Positions 8,030 to 16,645 of a stretch of DNA of 64,000 bases are shown here, in pieces (positions within the stretch are counted from its first letter, which is position 1; every line of letters starts with the position of its first letter). This stretch comes from Bacteroides sedimenti (GTDB lineage: Bacteria > Bacteroidota > Bacteroidia > Bacteroidales > Bacteroidaceae): NCBI RefSeq assembly GCF_040365225.1, contig NZ_AP028055.1, positions 2,976,001-3,040,000 of the forward strand. Direction: 5' to 3'. The notes under the pieces were generated by a model, which saw only the letters and a program-made list of their open reading frames with translations, did not search any database and was not told the origin of the DNA. Made by a program: the position numbers and the translations under genes.

Positions 8030-9187
8030 TTACAATATATTTCTAGGAAAGTAGGTCTTATTTGTAAGTATAATGTCAACTTCACCAGGTTTCATCGATT
8101 TATCACCAAATAACTTAGTTTGAGTCCTTGTATCTTCTTTAAGAGGTTTTTTTTGTATTCTAACACTATGATTAGGGAAATGCTTTTTCAATATTTCTAA
8201 GGTTGTGTCAAAAGTAAATTGACGTGCGTCTGTTCTAACATATATTGTTGCATCATCTTTCATTATTTTAGCACATAATCCAAATACACTATTAAGCAAA
8301 TTATAATAATCTTTTTTATTTACAAATCGACCTTTATGCTTATCTTTGAGATATTGTGGATTTTCGTTTCCTCCCAACATCCAAATTCTCAACCATTGAT
8401 CTGCATGATAATCAGTAATAGAACAGTATGGTGGAGAGGTAAACAATAATGAGATTTTTTTATTGGATGCTTCTAATTTATTTGCGACATCAATCAATTT
8501 AATAGTGCTATCACCGAAAATTACTTGATTATTTGTAGATATATTAGGTAACCCTTTTTCAAAACGCCAATCTATTTTTTTTACTATAAATTCATATGGG
8601 TTAATTTGCGGGGGAATTTCTAATTTTTGTTTTTTCCACCATTTTACAGAATATGCCATCCCCATTGATTTTGTCATTCTCATTTGATTTGATAAACCTT
8701 CTCCGATCTTTCCATGAAGATAGACAAGAATGATTGACATCAATGTCGCATCAACATTATTTTCTTCCCAATCTAAATATTTACGTGCAGCTAATAAGAA
8801 TTTTAAAACCTCATCACAAAAGCAAATACGATAAAATTCTGGCATTTTTTCAATGCTTCGGGAAAAATAATTCCGTTTTGAATAAACTTCATGTAGACGG
8901 GAAAGAACTTCATGTTTTGGAGCTGGTCTCAGTTTTACTTTTCCATATAACCATCCAACAGGATTTATTTCTATTCCTAAACTCACCCGTCCTAAAACTC
9001 CTCCTGCGAAAACACTTGAACATCTTCCCGCAAATGGGTCTATGATATAGTCTCCCTTCTTGGAGTACTTCCTTACAACATCAAAGGCAAAGTCTAATGG
9101 AAACATTGCATAATATGGTCCGAAACGGGCCCATCTAGCCTCTGCTGTTTGATGTCCATTCAATATCTTTACATTATTACTTTTCAT
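8030..9187 (-). CDS. Permuted site-specific DNA methyltransferase of the HerA-NurA cassette
   Basis: The 385-aa protein carries an AdoMet-binding motif I at residues 50-54 (DPFAG, followed by RCSS rather than the usual RGTT/RGTS) and motif II GIEINP at 71-76, preceded by a motif X-like GPYYAMFP. The catalytic motif IV is TSPPY at 250-254. Motif I thus lies before motif IV with about 195 residues between, a likely target-recognition region. TSPPY is typical of amino (N4-cytosine or N6-adenine) DNA methylases. It is the last gene of a leftward operon and overlaps the NurA gene by 4 nt (ATGA). Low GC matches its two partners but not the flanking genes. It could mark host DNA to protect it from HerA-NurA. 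The target site is unknown. Confidence 0.85.
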   Translation of the reverse strand: MKSNNVKILNGHQTAEARWARFGPYYAMFPLDFAFDVVRKYSKKGDYIIDPFAGRCSSVFAGGVLGRVSLGIEINPVGWLYGKVKLRPAPKHEVLSRLHEVYSKRNYFSRSIEKMPEFYRICFCDEVLKFLLAARKYLDWEENNVDATLMSIILVYLHGKIGEGLSNQMRMTKSMGMAYSVKWWKKQKLEIPPQINPYEFIVKKIDWRFEKGLPNISTNNQVIFGDSTIKLIDVANKLEASNKKISLLFTSPPYCSITDYHADQWLRIWMLGGNENPQYLKDKHKGRFVNKKDYYNLLNSVFGLCAKIMKDDATIYVRTDARQFTFDTTLEILKKHFPNHSVRIQKKPLKEDTRTQTKLFGDKSMKPGEVDIILTNKTYFPRNIL

Positions 9188-10551
9188 TCTCCATTCTTTT
9201 CTCTAATTTCACGCGCAATATCTTCAAAAATACGTTTTCCTAAATTTAATGGTATGGAAGCTTCTGCATGAGCAGAAATGAGTGGAGATATTGAATTAGG
9301 ATAACGGCTAGAGACAAGCTGATCAAGCAAATTCATAACATCTCCCAAACGAGAAAATTGATTTGGATTTGCTGTTGTTGTATCTTTTTGGTTTTCATTA
9401 AACCAGGCTACGACAGGGACCAATTTTTGTCCAGACTTTGTTTTGTAAAATAGTTTTCTACCAAAATAAGTATCCTGTCCATAAGGTTTACTACTTTCAG
9501 AAAAAATAATATTACGTTTTATATAATTGTCAGAAAGTAATAATGCAGACTGCTTAGGGAATTCATCTATTACTCCATTCTTACTTGTATCAATATCAAT
9601 AAAATGATTGAAGAATGTTCCCGATTTTTCTAGTCCTATTATTAATAAATCATCCCCATTTATGCGCTTTTGAAGGTCATTAATCCTTTTCAATTCTACT
9701 TCAATAACCTTAGTAAGCCATGAAGATGTACTGAATACAGCGAGAGGACCATCCATAACAAATGCAACCCGACGAAGAGTTCCCAACCATCCCTTTTTCT
9801 CAAAAGAACGCAAAATATGAATTAACCATAGCTTTTCAAGAGTAGACATTATTTGTCCAAATAATTCTCCGTTACTACCTCCTGGATTCATTAACTCATG
9901 CAATCGAAGCGCATCTGTAGAATATAAAGATTCACCTGAATAAGGGCATTTATATTCTCCATACCCATAAGTCATATCTTCATCGATACCATCAATAGGG
10001 CTATGTGGTAAATTTCTTTCAGGAAACCGTTCTTGTTTTATATGAAAAAGATGTTCATAAGTGTCGAGTAGGCTTTCTCCTTCTGAAAATATAACATTGC
10101 TTTTCAATTCTTCAAATAAAGCTTTCCTTAAAGATGATTTTGCACATTTTTCAGAATCAAGGATTATGTTACATCCTGGAAAAACACTTTCAATTGTTGA
10201 TGCTTTTTCTGTTTCTCTAAATTTCTTTGGATCAATAAAATCATCTTTTTGCAGATGCCTTACAAGTTTTAAGTCTATTAATACAGAAGCAATCGTTACA
10301 TACCCAAATTCAGCTCCGGGAAATCCATTTACAGCCTTTGCTGTAAGATAACTTCCATCAAAAGCTAGAATAAGATCAGGCTGTACCGTACTTTGGGACA
10401 GATCTTTTTTATAGACTAATGAATCTTTGAAATTTCTCAAAACCTCTTCCGTGTTATAAATACGCATACGGTTTTGTAAAGCTTTGATTTTAGCACTATC
10501 AAGTACTCTTCTCAATGGCTCATAACTGGCAAATTCTCCCTCAAAACTCAT
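9184..10551 (-). CDS. nurA: NurA-domain nuclease of the HerA-NurA cassette
   Basis: A 455-aa protein with NurA-domain landmarks: DGS at residues 65-67 in a beta-strand (LILAFDGSYLT), a second acidic strand FVMDGPL at 264-270, the GLEKSG strand at 306-311, and a C-terminal YPNSISPLISAHAEASI region resembling the NurA end. NurA proteins have an RNase H-like fold, are Mn2+-dependent nucleases and work as dimers docked on HerA hexamers during DNA end resection. The insertion around residues 185-235, with CPYSGESLYSTDALR, is not something I recognise. The gene overlaps HerA upstream and the methyltransferase downstream by 4 nt each, implying translational coupling and co-function. Assignment rests on motifs and on the HerA neighbour. 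Confidence 0.82.
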   Translation of the reverse strand: MSFEGEFASYEPLRRVLDSAKIKALQNRMRIYNTEEVLRNFKDSLVYKKDLSQSTVQPDLILAFDGSYLTAKAVNGFPGAEFGYVTIASVLIDLKLVRHLQKDDFIDPKKFRETEKASTIESVFPGCNIILDSEKCAKSSLRKALFEELKSNVIFSEGESLLDTYEHLFHIKQERFPERNLPHSPIDGIDEDMTYGYGEYKCPYSGESLYSTDALRLHELMNPGGSNGELFGQIMSTLEKLWLIHILRSFEKKGWLGTLRRVAFVMDGPLAVFSTSSWLTKVIEVELKRINDLQKRINGDDLLIIGLEKSGTFFNHFIDIDTSKNGVIDEFPKQSALLLSDNYIKRNIIFSESSKPYGQDTYFGRKLFYKTKSGQKLVPVVAWFNENQKDTTTANPNQFSRLGDVMNLLDQLVSSRYPNSISPLISAHAEASIPLNLGKRIFEDIAREIREKNGE

Positions 10552-12677
10552 TGCTTTTCAATTTGAAATTTATCAATCTGAGCTGGAATAACGAAGGGAT
10601 TACTTAATGTTTTAACCCTTAGAAATCCTTTATCTTGTGCACGACGAATTGAAGGCTCAAAATCTGCAAAATCATAGTATTTACAGAGTTCTTTTGTTTC
10701 ATCAGTATTATTTAAATGTGCAATGAACCAATTTGAGGTATTACGTAATATATTTTTCTGGATGCTACTAACTTCTTGTGTTGCATAAACCATTCCAATT
10801 CTATATTTTGCACCTTCCTTGGCTGTTCTCACCCATATATCTGATAAGTCCAAATTATTACCTGCTGGCAATATATTATGAGCTTCTTCAATGTAAACTA
10901 AAACTTCTGGAATATTAGTTGCTCCTTGTGTAAATAGTTTTTGGTTTTCAAAAAATATTCTAGACATAATTCGACCTGCAGAAGATTTATTTAATTCGGG
11001 ATCCCCACTGGATTGGTCAACGATGACTAATTTTCCTTCTTTAAGGTGATTATATATATCTTGTGCATAGTCAATGACTGTATTAGCACTATGTTGTTCT
11101 TTAGCTTTCCCTATCTGTCTAGAACCATTTGCATAATTAAACATTGTTAATATCTTAGCTAAAGAATCGTCTGCCCAATTATCTCCAGTTGATGAATTTT
11201 TTATATATTCATCTTCAAATTGATTATAATTACTCTTAGAATCATTTATATAATCTGCTAATCCTTCAAATATTTGAACAACCTTTGCCCAAGTATTGTT
11301 GTTCGAATCTTCTAACTTTTCTGCTGTTGCTTTGTAAATTGTAGAATTCTTTGAAGTGTCTTTTTTTAGATACTCTATTAGTTTCTTAGTAAATAATTTA
11401 TTTGTAATCGGCTTTATATTTTTCGGAACATCAAATCCAGCCTTATATAATAATGCCCTATATGCCAAAACTCGCCTTTCATATCTAGTCATAGCGCTTC
11501 TGTCGTTTTTATCTGGTTCTTCAAAACGAACTTGGACAAAATTTTTTATAAACTTTGCAGTATCTTCTGAGAGAATGGAATCTATAATATCTTTCCCTAT
11601 TTGTAAATTCTCATCTAAATAAAAATTTAGTAGCATTAAAATTCTATCTGTATCATTGGGATGAGGAGTTATTCCATATGTTACAACTTCATTTTTCTTC
11701 TGAGTATTCGGGACTAATTTCCAAATATTTTTTAAGGCATTAGGATTTCCATTTCCATCTTTGTCTTGTGTGTTTTCATTTGCATACTCTCCATTTGGAT
11801 CAAATATAATTTGACCTATTCTCAAAGCTGTATCTTCCATTCTTTTAGGAGAGCGTAATTCAAAAACCGATTTCGCTATAATTTTAGTCGTATTGGATTT
11901 GCCAGTCCTAGTCATACCAAATAATGCAGATTTTTGACTTAACAAATCTGCGGGATAAATATATACAGGAACATCATCTATTTGCTGATATTTTCTATTA
12001 GTAGATGCGTATCGAACAAAGCCTAATTTTACCTTTTCTGTATTATTATACTTATATCTCTGTTCTTGTTTATTTATTGGATCGCAATAATTTACTATTT
12101 CTTCTAAAGACCCTGCATTAGGTTTATAAATTTTAAGTCCTCTATTCGGGTAATAGTTTGAAATATCACTTCCAAATTTAAGAACCAATGGTGCCTCTGA
12201 ATTTGCAGCATTATTCTCCAAGTAGAAAGTCCCTATTATCCTACATTGAACTCCAGCATAGCCTAAAAGGACACGTGTTTTAGTATCCATAGCCCCCTCA
12301 CTATCCCAATGTCTTTCTATTTCTCCACTTACTCTTTGCGCTGTTTCAACTCTAATTCTTTCTGCTTCCTTATCCTGTGGAAGTGAAGCACTATCCATTA
12401 CTCTCAACAAAATGAAAGATGCATCTTCTGACTTAAAGTCCAAATCTGAAGCATTAGATGGGTCAACTCTCGTTGCAATAAGGAAGCTTAGGCTTGGAAT
12501 TCCTCCTACTTTTTTCCTTTCATTATCATGGATAATGATTCTAGCTGTTTCATAATTTATTGAAAAAAGCTCACCAACATACTCTTCTTGTTGAATTAAC
12601 TTTTTAAACCATTGTTGTGTTTCCACTTTTCTTTCATTATCTATTCTTTTAGATATGTCTTGCTCTAATCCTGTCAT
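10548..12677 (-). CDS. herA: HerA-like DNA translocase ATPase (DUF87 family)
   Basis: The 709-aa ATPase has an N-terminal HAS-barrel-like region, Walker A GMTRTGKS at 254-261, Walker B VLVYIEEAH at 592-600, the HerA signature VRTAKEGAKYRIG (617-628, with the arginine-finger region) and the sensor-like ATQEVS at 632-637. HerA/FtsK-type ATPases form hexameric rings that pump DNA, here presumably into the NurA nuclease encoded next. The segment about 360-540 is a long helical insertion between the Walker motifs. It is the first gene of the operon, with a TATCTTTG box at 12731-12738. Base composition is clearly more AT-rich than the flanking housekeeping genes, which suggests acquisition by transfer. 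Confidence 0.9.
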   Translation of the reverse strand: MTGLEQDISKRIDNERKVETQQWFKKLIQQEEYVGELFSINYETARIIIHDNERKKVGGIPSLSFLIATRVDPSNASDLDFKSEDASFILLRVMDSASLPQDKEAERIRVETAQRVSGEIERHWDSEGAMDTKTRVLLGYAGVQCRIIGTFYLENNAANSEAPLVLKFGSDISNYYPNRGLKIYKPNAGSLEEIVNYCDPINKQEQRYKYNNTEKVKLGFVRYASTNRKYQQIDDVPVYIYPADLLSQKSALFGMTRTGKSNTTKIIAKSVFELRSPKRMEDTALRIGQIIFDPNGEYANENTQDKDGNGNPNALKNIWKLVPNTQKKNEVVTYGITPHPNDTDRILMLLNFYLDENLQIGKDIIDSILSEDTAKFIKNFVQVRFEEPDKNDRSAMTRYERRVLAYRALLYKAGFDVPKNIKPITNKLFTKKLIEYLKKDTSKNSTIYKATAEKLEDSNNNTWAKVVQIFEGLADYINDSKSNYNQFEDEYIKNSSTGDNWADDSLAKILTMFNYANGSRQIGKAKEQHSANTVIDYAQDIYNHLKEGKLVIVDQSSGDPELNKSSAGRIMSRIFFENQKLFTQGATNIPEVLVYIEEAHNILPAGNNLDLSDIWVRTAKEGAKYRIGMVYATQEVSSIQKNILRNTSNWFIAHLNNTDETKELCKYYDFADFEPSIRRAQDKGFLRVKTLSNPFVIPAQIDKFQIEKQ

Positions 12678-12730
12678 AAGCTGTTTTTTTACTATAAGAA
12701 TTTATAAGGTAACATTCTGGTTCTGCCTCA

Positions 12731-12738
12731 CAAAGATA
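12731..12738 (-). promoter_or_regulatory. -7 promoter box of the HerA-NurA-methyltransferase operon
   Basis: The minus strand reads TATCTTTG (TAnnTTTG consensus) 54 nt upstream of the HerA ATG at 12677, giving a leader of about 45 nt. Confidence 0.55.
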
Positions 12739-13034
12739 TATTTATTTTGAATAATATCTATAATATCTCATTTTATTATACTATCTTGTAATATCTTTGC
12801 CTGTTGCAAATCAAAATATTACATTTTAGAAAATATAATATCTAAATTTATACATTGATAAAATATTTAGTAATGTCAACTCCCTCCCCTTTTTTAAAAG
12901 GACGGCGATTAAACTGCTGAGTTAATAATAATATTATTAGGTTCTTTTTATATGGACGAGCGATGTTTATTGAAACGACATGGGTAATAATGTATATAAT
13001 AACTACAAGCTATCGCAATAGAGTAAAATAAAAA
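12739..13034. other. AT-rich gene-free stretch right of the HerA operon
   Basis: No credible gene. It contains a rightward TATCTTTG box at 12792-12799 with no ORF behind it, only a 15-codon reading frame at 12873-12920, and the A/T-only inverted stretch TAATAATAATATTATTA near 12925. It may be a remnant of the element that brought in the HerA operon, or carry a small RNA. I recognise nothing else. Confidence 0.4.
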
Positions 13035-13071
13035 AATGCATTGCTAAGTACCGGAGTACTAACAATGCATT
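13026..13071 (-). terminator. Terminator of the DEAD-box helicase gene
   Basis: A 16-bp hairpin with one bulge (13035-13051 with 13056-13071; arms AATGCATTG...GTAC and GTAC...CAATGCATT), followed on the minus strand by a run of T residues. It lies 45 nt past the helicase stop. Confidence 0.8.
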
Positions 13072-13115
13072 TTACCAATTTCAATTAAGACCGGTTAGAC
13101 CGGCTGTATAGCTTT

Positions 13116-14939
13116 TTATTTTCTTCTTTTGCGTCGTGCCCATCCCTCTTCGCTGAAGTCTGGCTCCTCGTCTCTGAAAGTCTGTGGGTAAGCATCCTTC
13201 TTCTTTGGGCCTCTCTTGGAAGTGTATCCGCGGTCTTCACGGCTCTTTTTGGGTGCCGGTTTGTCTGAATGTCTTCTGCCGCTTCCGGAGCTGCTCTCTT
13301 CACCTGCAATTTCCACAGAAATAGGACGTCCGTTAAGAGTAGCTTTGTTTAGTGCACTCATAATCGGTTTTACCTGAGCATCTTCTATCTCAAAGAAAGA
13401 GAAGCTTTTCAGTAAGTCGATCTTACCGATTTGCACCCTTTTTCTCATGTTTTTGTTTATTAGTTCAATCAGCTGGTTAGGATAGAAGTTGTCAGCTTTA
13501 CCGGCATTGATAAACATGCGGGTAAAGCCCGGTTCGCTTTTATGTGGTTCTCTTGATCTTCCTTCATCCATTCTGCGGCCTTTTAAGGCACGTTCTCCTC
13601 TTCCTTCGTTTACTGGTGCCTGCAGATCTTCTGCATCGCGATAATACTCAAGGAAACGGTTAAATTCGAGTGATACCATGCGCTTGATGATATCTTCCTT
13701 GTCCAGCCATTCCAGTTTACGGTAGATTTCGGGCATGAAATCGGCAATCTCTTCTTCGTTAACCTTTACCTTTTCAATTTCATCAATAACCTTAATCAGC
13801 TGCTTTTCACAGATCTGTTTTCCGGTAGGCATTTCTCCGACAACGAATTTTTTGCCAATCTTTCTTTCTATATCCCGCATCTTTCCTTTCTCACGCAAGT
13901 TAATGATCGAGATGGAAATACCTGTTTTTCCTGCACGACCGGTACGGCCGCTTCTGTGAGTATAAGATTCACTTTCGTCAGGCAAACCGTAATTGATAAC
14001 GTGTGTCAAGTCGTCTACGTCAAGTCCACGTGCAGCAACATCGGTAGCTACAAGGATCTGAATGTTACGTACGCGGAATTTTTGCATTACGGCATCACGT
14101 TGTTGCTGAGAAAGCTCTCCGTGAAGAGAATCAGCACTGTATCCGTCCTGAATCAGCTTATCGGCAATTTCCTGTGTTTCCTTGCGTGTACGACAGAATA
14201 CGATACCGTAAATCTGTGGATAGAAGTCGGCAATACGTTTCAGTGCCAGGTATTTATCCTTGGCATGTACCGTAAAGTAGATATGTTTTACGTTTTTAGA
14301 ACCTTCGTTTTTGGTTCCGACTGTGATTTCTTTCGCGTTATTTAGGTAATTCTTGGAAATGCGTGCTATTTCGGGCGACATGGTTGCCGAAAAGAGCAAC
14401 GTGTTGCGGTCCTTTGGTACTTCTGCCAGAATTGCGTTGATGCTATCTGTAAATCCCATGTTCAACATCTCATCCGCTTCGTCCATCACTACGTTTTTAA
14501 CTGTTGCCAGTCTAACGGTTTTGCGCTCCATAAGGTCGAGCAACCGTCCGGGGGTAGCCACGATGATATGAACACCGTTCTTTAAACTTCTAATTTGACT
14601 TTCGATAGATGACCCTCCGTAAACCGGGAGGACTTTAAGTCCGTTCACGTATTTTGAGTAATCATTGAGATCTCCTGCTATTTGCAGGCAAAGTTCACGT
14701 GTGGGGCATAGGATAAGTGCTTGTGGCACTCTGTTGCTAATATCAATGCCTTGTATGATTGGCAGCCCGAATGCTGCTGTTTTTCCTGTTCCTGTCTGTG
14801 CAAGAGCTACTACATCATTGCCTTCTCCCAGTAAATACGGTATCACTTCTTCTTGTACCGGCATGGGACTCTCATATCCCATTTCTTCAATTGCTTTAAG
14901 TATCTCCGGGGAAACGCCTAACTCTTCAAATGTTTTCAT
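13116..14939 (-). CDS. deaD: DEAD-box ATP-dependent RNA helicase with DbpA-type RNA-binding domain
   Basis: The 607-aa helicase starts MKTFEELGVSPEILKAIEEM with the Q motif region. Motif I is AQTGTGKT at 47-54, motif II DEAD at 153-156, motif III SAT, motif VI HRSGRTGRAG. The C-terminal domain (GFTRMFINAGKADNFYPNQL...) is a DbpA-type RNA-binding fold, followed by a Lys/Arg-rich tail ending ARRKRRK. This matches CsdA/DeaD-type helicases for ribosome biogenesis and RNA decay. The longer start at 14972 lies in the promoter box, so the ATG at 14939 is chosen. It is monocistronic, with its own promoter and terminator. Confidence 0.95.
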   Translation of the reverse strand: MKTFEELGVSPEILKAIEEMGYESPMPVQEEVIPYLLGEGNDVVALAQTGTGKTAAFGLPIIQGIDISNRVPQALILCPTRELCLQIAGDLNDYSKYVNGLKVLPVYGGSSIESQIRSLKNGVHIIVATPGRLLDLMERKTVRLATVKNVVMDEADEMLNMGFTDSINAILAEVPKDRNTLLFSATMSPEIARISKNYLNNAKEITVGTKNEGSKNVKHIYFTVHAKDKYLALKRIADFYPQIYGIVFCRTRKETQEIADKLIQDGYSADSLHGELSQQQRDAVMQKFRVRNIQILVATDVAARGLDVDDLTHVINYGLPDESESYTHRSGRTGRAGKTGISISIINLREKGKMRDIERKIGKKFVVGEMPTGKQICEKQLIKVIDEIEKVKVNEEEIADFMPEIYRKLEWLDKEDIIKRMVSLEFNRFLEYYRDAEDLQAPVNEGRGERALKGRRMDEGRSREPHKSEPGFTRMFINAGKADNFYPNQLIELINKNMRKRVQIGKIDLLKSFSFFEIEDAQVKPIMSALNKATLNGRPISVEIAGEESSSGSGRRHSDKPAPKKSREDRGYTSKRGPKKKDAYPQTFRDEEPDFSEEGWARRKRRK

Positions 14940-14969
14940 TAATTCTTTTTCTCTATTTCTTTTGGGATG

Positions 14970-14977
14970 CAAAGATA
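14970..14977 (-). promoter_or_regulatory. -7 promoter box of the DEAD-box helicase gene
   Basis: The minus strand reads TATCTTTG, 31 nt upstream of the ATG at 14939. It excludes the longer reading frame start at 14972. Confidence 0.6.
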
Positions 14978-15129
14978 CGCATAAAGAATGGATAATTAGT
15001 TATATTGCTGTAAAAGAATGCTTTTCAGCTGCAAAATTCATTTAAACATCTTTAAAAATAATGCAATCCCAATTCCTATGTATCAGAACTTTATCCTTTT
15101 ATGATAGATTTTGTCTTCAGAAAAACTAT

Positions 15130-16050
15130 TTATTTATAGTTTTTCGCAAATTCGGGTGATACGGAGTTGCTGTAACTTTTGCAAACTTCGGCCGAAAAGT
15201 CTTTTCCACACTGCACAATCTTGTCCCACATCTCTTCGCTCAGGGTGTTAAGGTCATGATAGCTAATATTGTACTTTAGTAATCCGTAAATGATTCCTGC
15301 ATTGAAATTGTCACCAGCACCAATTGTGCTCACCGCCTGTATTGAATCTACAGTATAATCCTTAGTTACCCCTTTGGTTCTCAAAGCGATGGAATTGTTT
15401 CCTGATGTGCAGATAAAATTTGGGCAATAAAACTGGATTTTGTTTTTATAGATTTTTTCCACATCATCCAGGTTATACATATTAACGAAGTCTTCGTCTG
15501 ATCCTCTCACGATATCTGCATACTCCAGATTTTCAATGATTGCAGGAGTAAGTTTCATTGCCTCATATTTATGCGTGCTGCGGAAGTTGGGGTCGTAATA
15601 GACTATGGCTCTCCGTTCCTTGGCATAATCCAGCAGCTCAATCATCTTGTCGCGTAGAACCGGATTCAAGGCATAGAACGATCCGAAAATCAGGATGTCG
15701 TCCTCATTGATGGAGGGATAGGCTATATCAAGCCGTTGTTTGGGATAATCTTTGTAGAACAGATACTCGGCATCATTCTTATCGTTCAGAAATGCGAGTG
15801 AAACAGGCGATTTGCCATCTGGAAAGATATTGATATGCTTGGTGCTCACGTTGTTTTCTTCCATAAACCGCTTGATGATGTTGCCAACTCTATCGTTCCC
15901 GATTTCGCTGATGAAAGAGACATCAACGTTCATTCTACCGAGTGAAATAATGCCATTAAAAACAGAACCTCCCGGAACTGCAGCAGTAGGCTGCTCGTTC
16001 TGGAAGATTATATCGAGTATTGTCTCGCCGATTCCAATTACTTTTCGCAT
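15130..16050 (-). CDS. PfkB-family carbohydrate kinase
   Basis: The 306-aa sugar kinase of the ribokinase/PfkB family starts MRKVIGIGETILDIIF. It has the N-terminal glycine-rich substrate region PGGSVFNGIISLGRMN and the C-terminal anion-hole/catalytic motif IGAGDNFNAGIIYGLL with the catalytic Asp. This type phosphorylates fructose, ribose or similar sugars; the substrate cannot be told from sequence. It is the last gene of a leftward LOG-SIS-PfkB operon and overlaps the SIS gene by 13 nt, which suggests a shared pathway: the SIS neighbour is of the sugar-phosphate isomerase type. Confidence 0.88.
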   Translation of the reverse strand: MRKVIGIGETILDIIFQNEQPTAAVPGGSVFNGIISLGRMNVDVSFISEIGNDRVGNIIKRFMEENNVSTKHINIFPDGKSPVSLAFLNDKNDAEYLFYKDYPKQRLDIAYPSINEDDILIFGSFYALNPVLRDKMIELLDYAKERRAIVYYDPNFRSTHKYEAMKLTPAIIENLEYADIVRGSDEDFVNMYNLDDVEKIYKNKIQFYCPNFICTSGNNSIALRTKGVTKDYTVDSIQAVSTIGAGDNFNAGIIYGLLKYNISYHDLNTLSEEMWDKIVQCGKDFSAEVCKSYSNSVSPEFAKNYK

Positions 16051-16643
16051 ATTTTTCTTGATTTCTCACCCAGATAACCTCCGTGATGGCGTTTTGAGTA
16101 TTCTTCGATTGTAAATCCTGTCTTTTTCATGGTCTCAACAACCAGGATATCACCTATAACTGTCATGACAGTAGTAGAAGTTGTAGGGGTCATTCCCAAT
16201 GCACAAACTTCTTTGGGGTTTCCGGTGCATAGACAAACATCAGATTCTTGCGCCAGAGGACTTTCCGGGTTTCCGGTAATCACAATCAGTTTCAGATTCG
16301 GATTCAAGATTCTTGAAAGCTGAGTTAGCTCAACAATCTCTCTTGTTTTTCCAGAGTTGGAGATTAACAGTAGTAGGTCATTTTTCTGAAAAATACCTAA
16401 ATCTCCGTGTTGAGCTTCACTAGGATGAAGGAAAACGGCTGGTATTCCGGTTGAACAGAAAGTGGTAGCGATGTTCATGGCGATTTGTCCCGCTTTCCCC
16501 ATTCCGGTTGTGACTAATTTCCCCCCCCTTGTATGTATTTGTTCGACTATTAATTTTACAGCTTCCTCGTAAGCATTGGTTACCGGAATATTGTTCACAG
16601 CTTCTGCCTCTTTGGTCAATAGAGCTTTAATTGATTCAATCAT
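16038..16643 (-). CDS. SIS-domain sugar-phosphate isomerase (KpsF/GutQ/KdsD-like, no CBS domains)
   Basis: The 201-aa protein is one SIS domain: VTTGMGKAGQIAMNIATTFCSTGIPAVFLHPSEAQHGDLGIF and LLLLISNSGKTREIVEL carry the phosphosugar-binding serines. The HPSEAQHGDLG motif is that of arabinose-5-phosphate isomerases (KdsD/GutQ/KpsF), which feed Kdo synthesis. Unlike E. coli KdsD (about 328 aa) it lacks the C-terminal CBS pair; CBS-less forms are known in Bacteroidetes. It overlaps the PfkB kinase by 13 nt and follows the LOG gene by 2 nt. Confidence 0.85.
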   Translation of the reverse strand: MIESIKALLTKEAEAVNNIPVTNAYEEAVKLIVEQIHTRGGKLVTTGMGKAGQIAMNIATTFCSTGIPAVFLHPSEAQHGDLGIFQKNDLLLLISNSGKTREIVELTQLSRILNPNLKLIVITGNPESPLAQESDVCLCTGNPKEVCALGMTPTTSTTVMTVIGDILVVETMKKTGFTIEEYSKRHHGGYLGEKSRKICEK

Positions 16644-16645
16644 GA

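Noticed and set aside
12873..12920. 15-codon ORF beside the HerA operon
   Set aside because: Too short, no supporting signals; composition is accidental.
7334..13115. Insertion sequence or integrase driving the HerA island
   Set aside because: No transposase, integrase or tRNA attachment site was found; only repeats hint at mobility.
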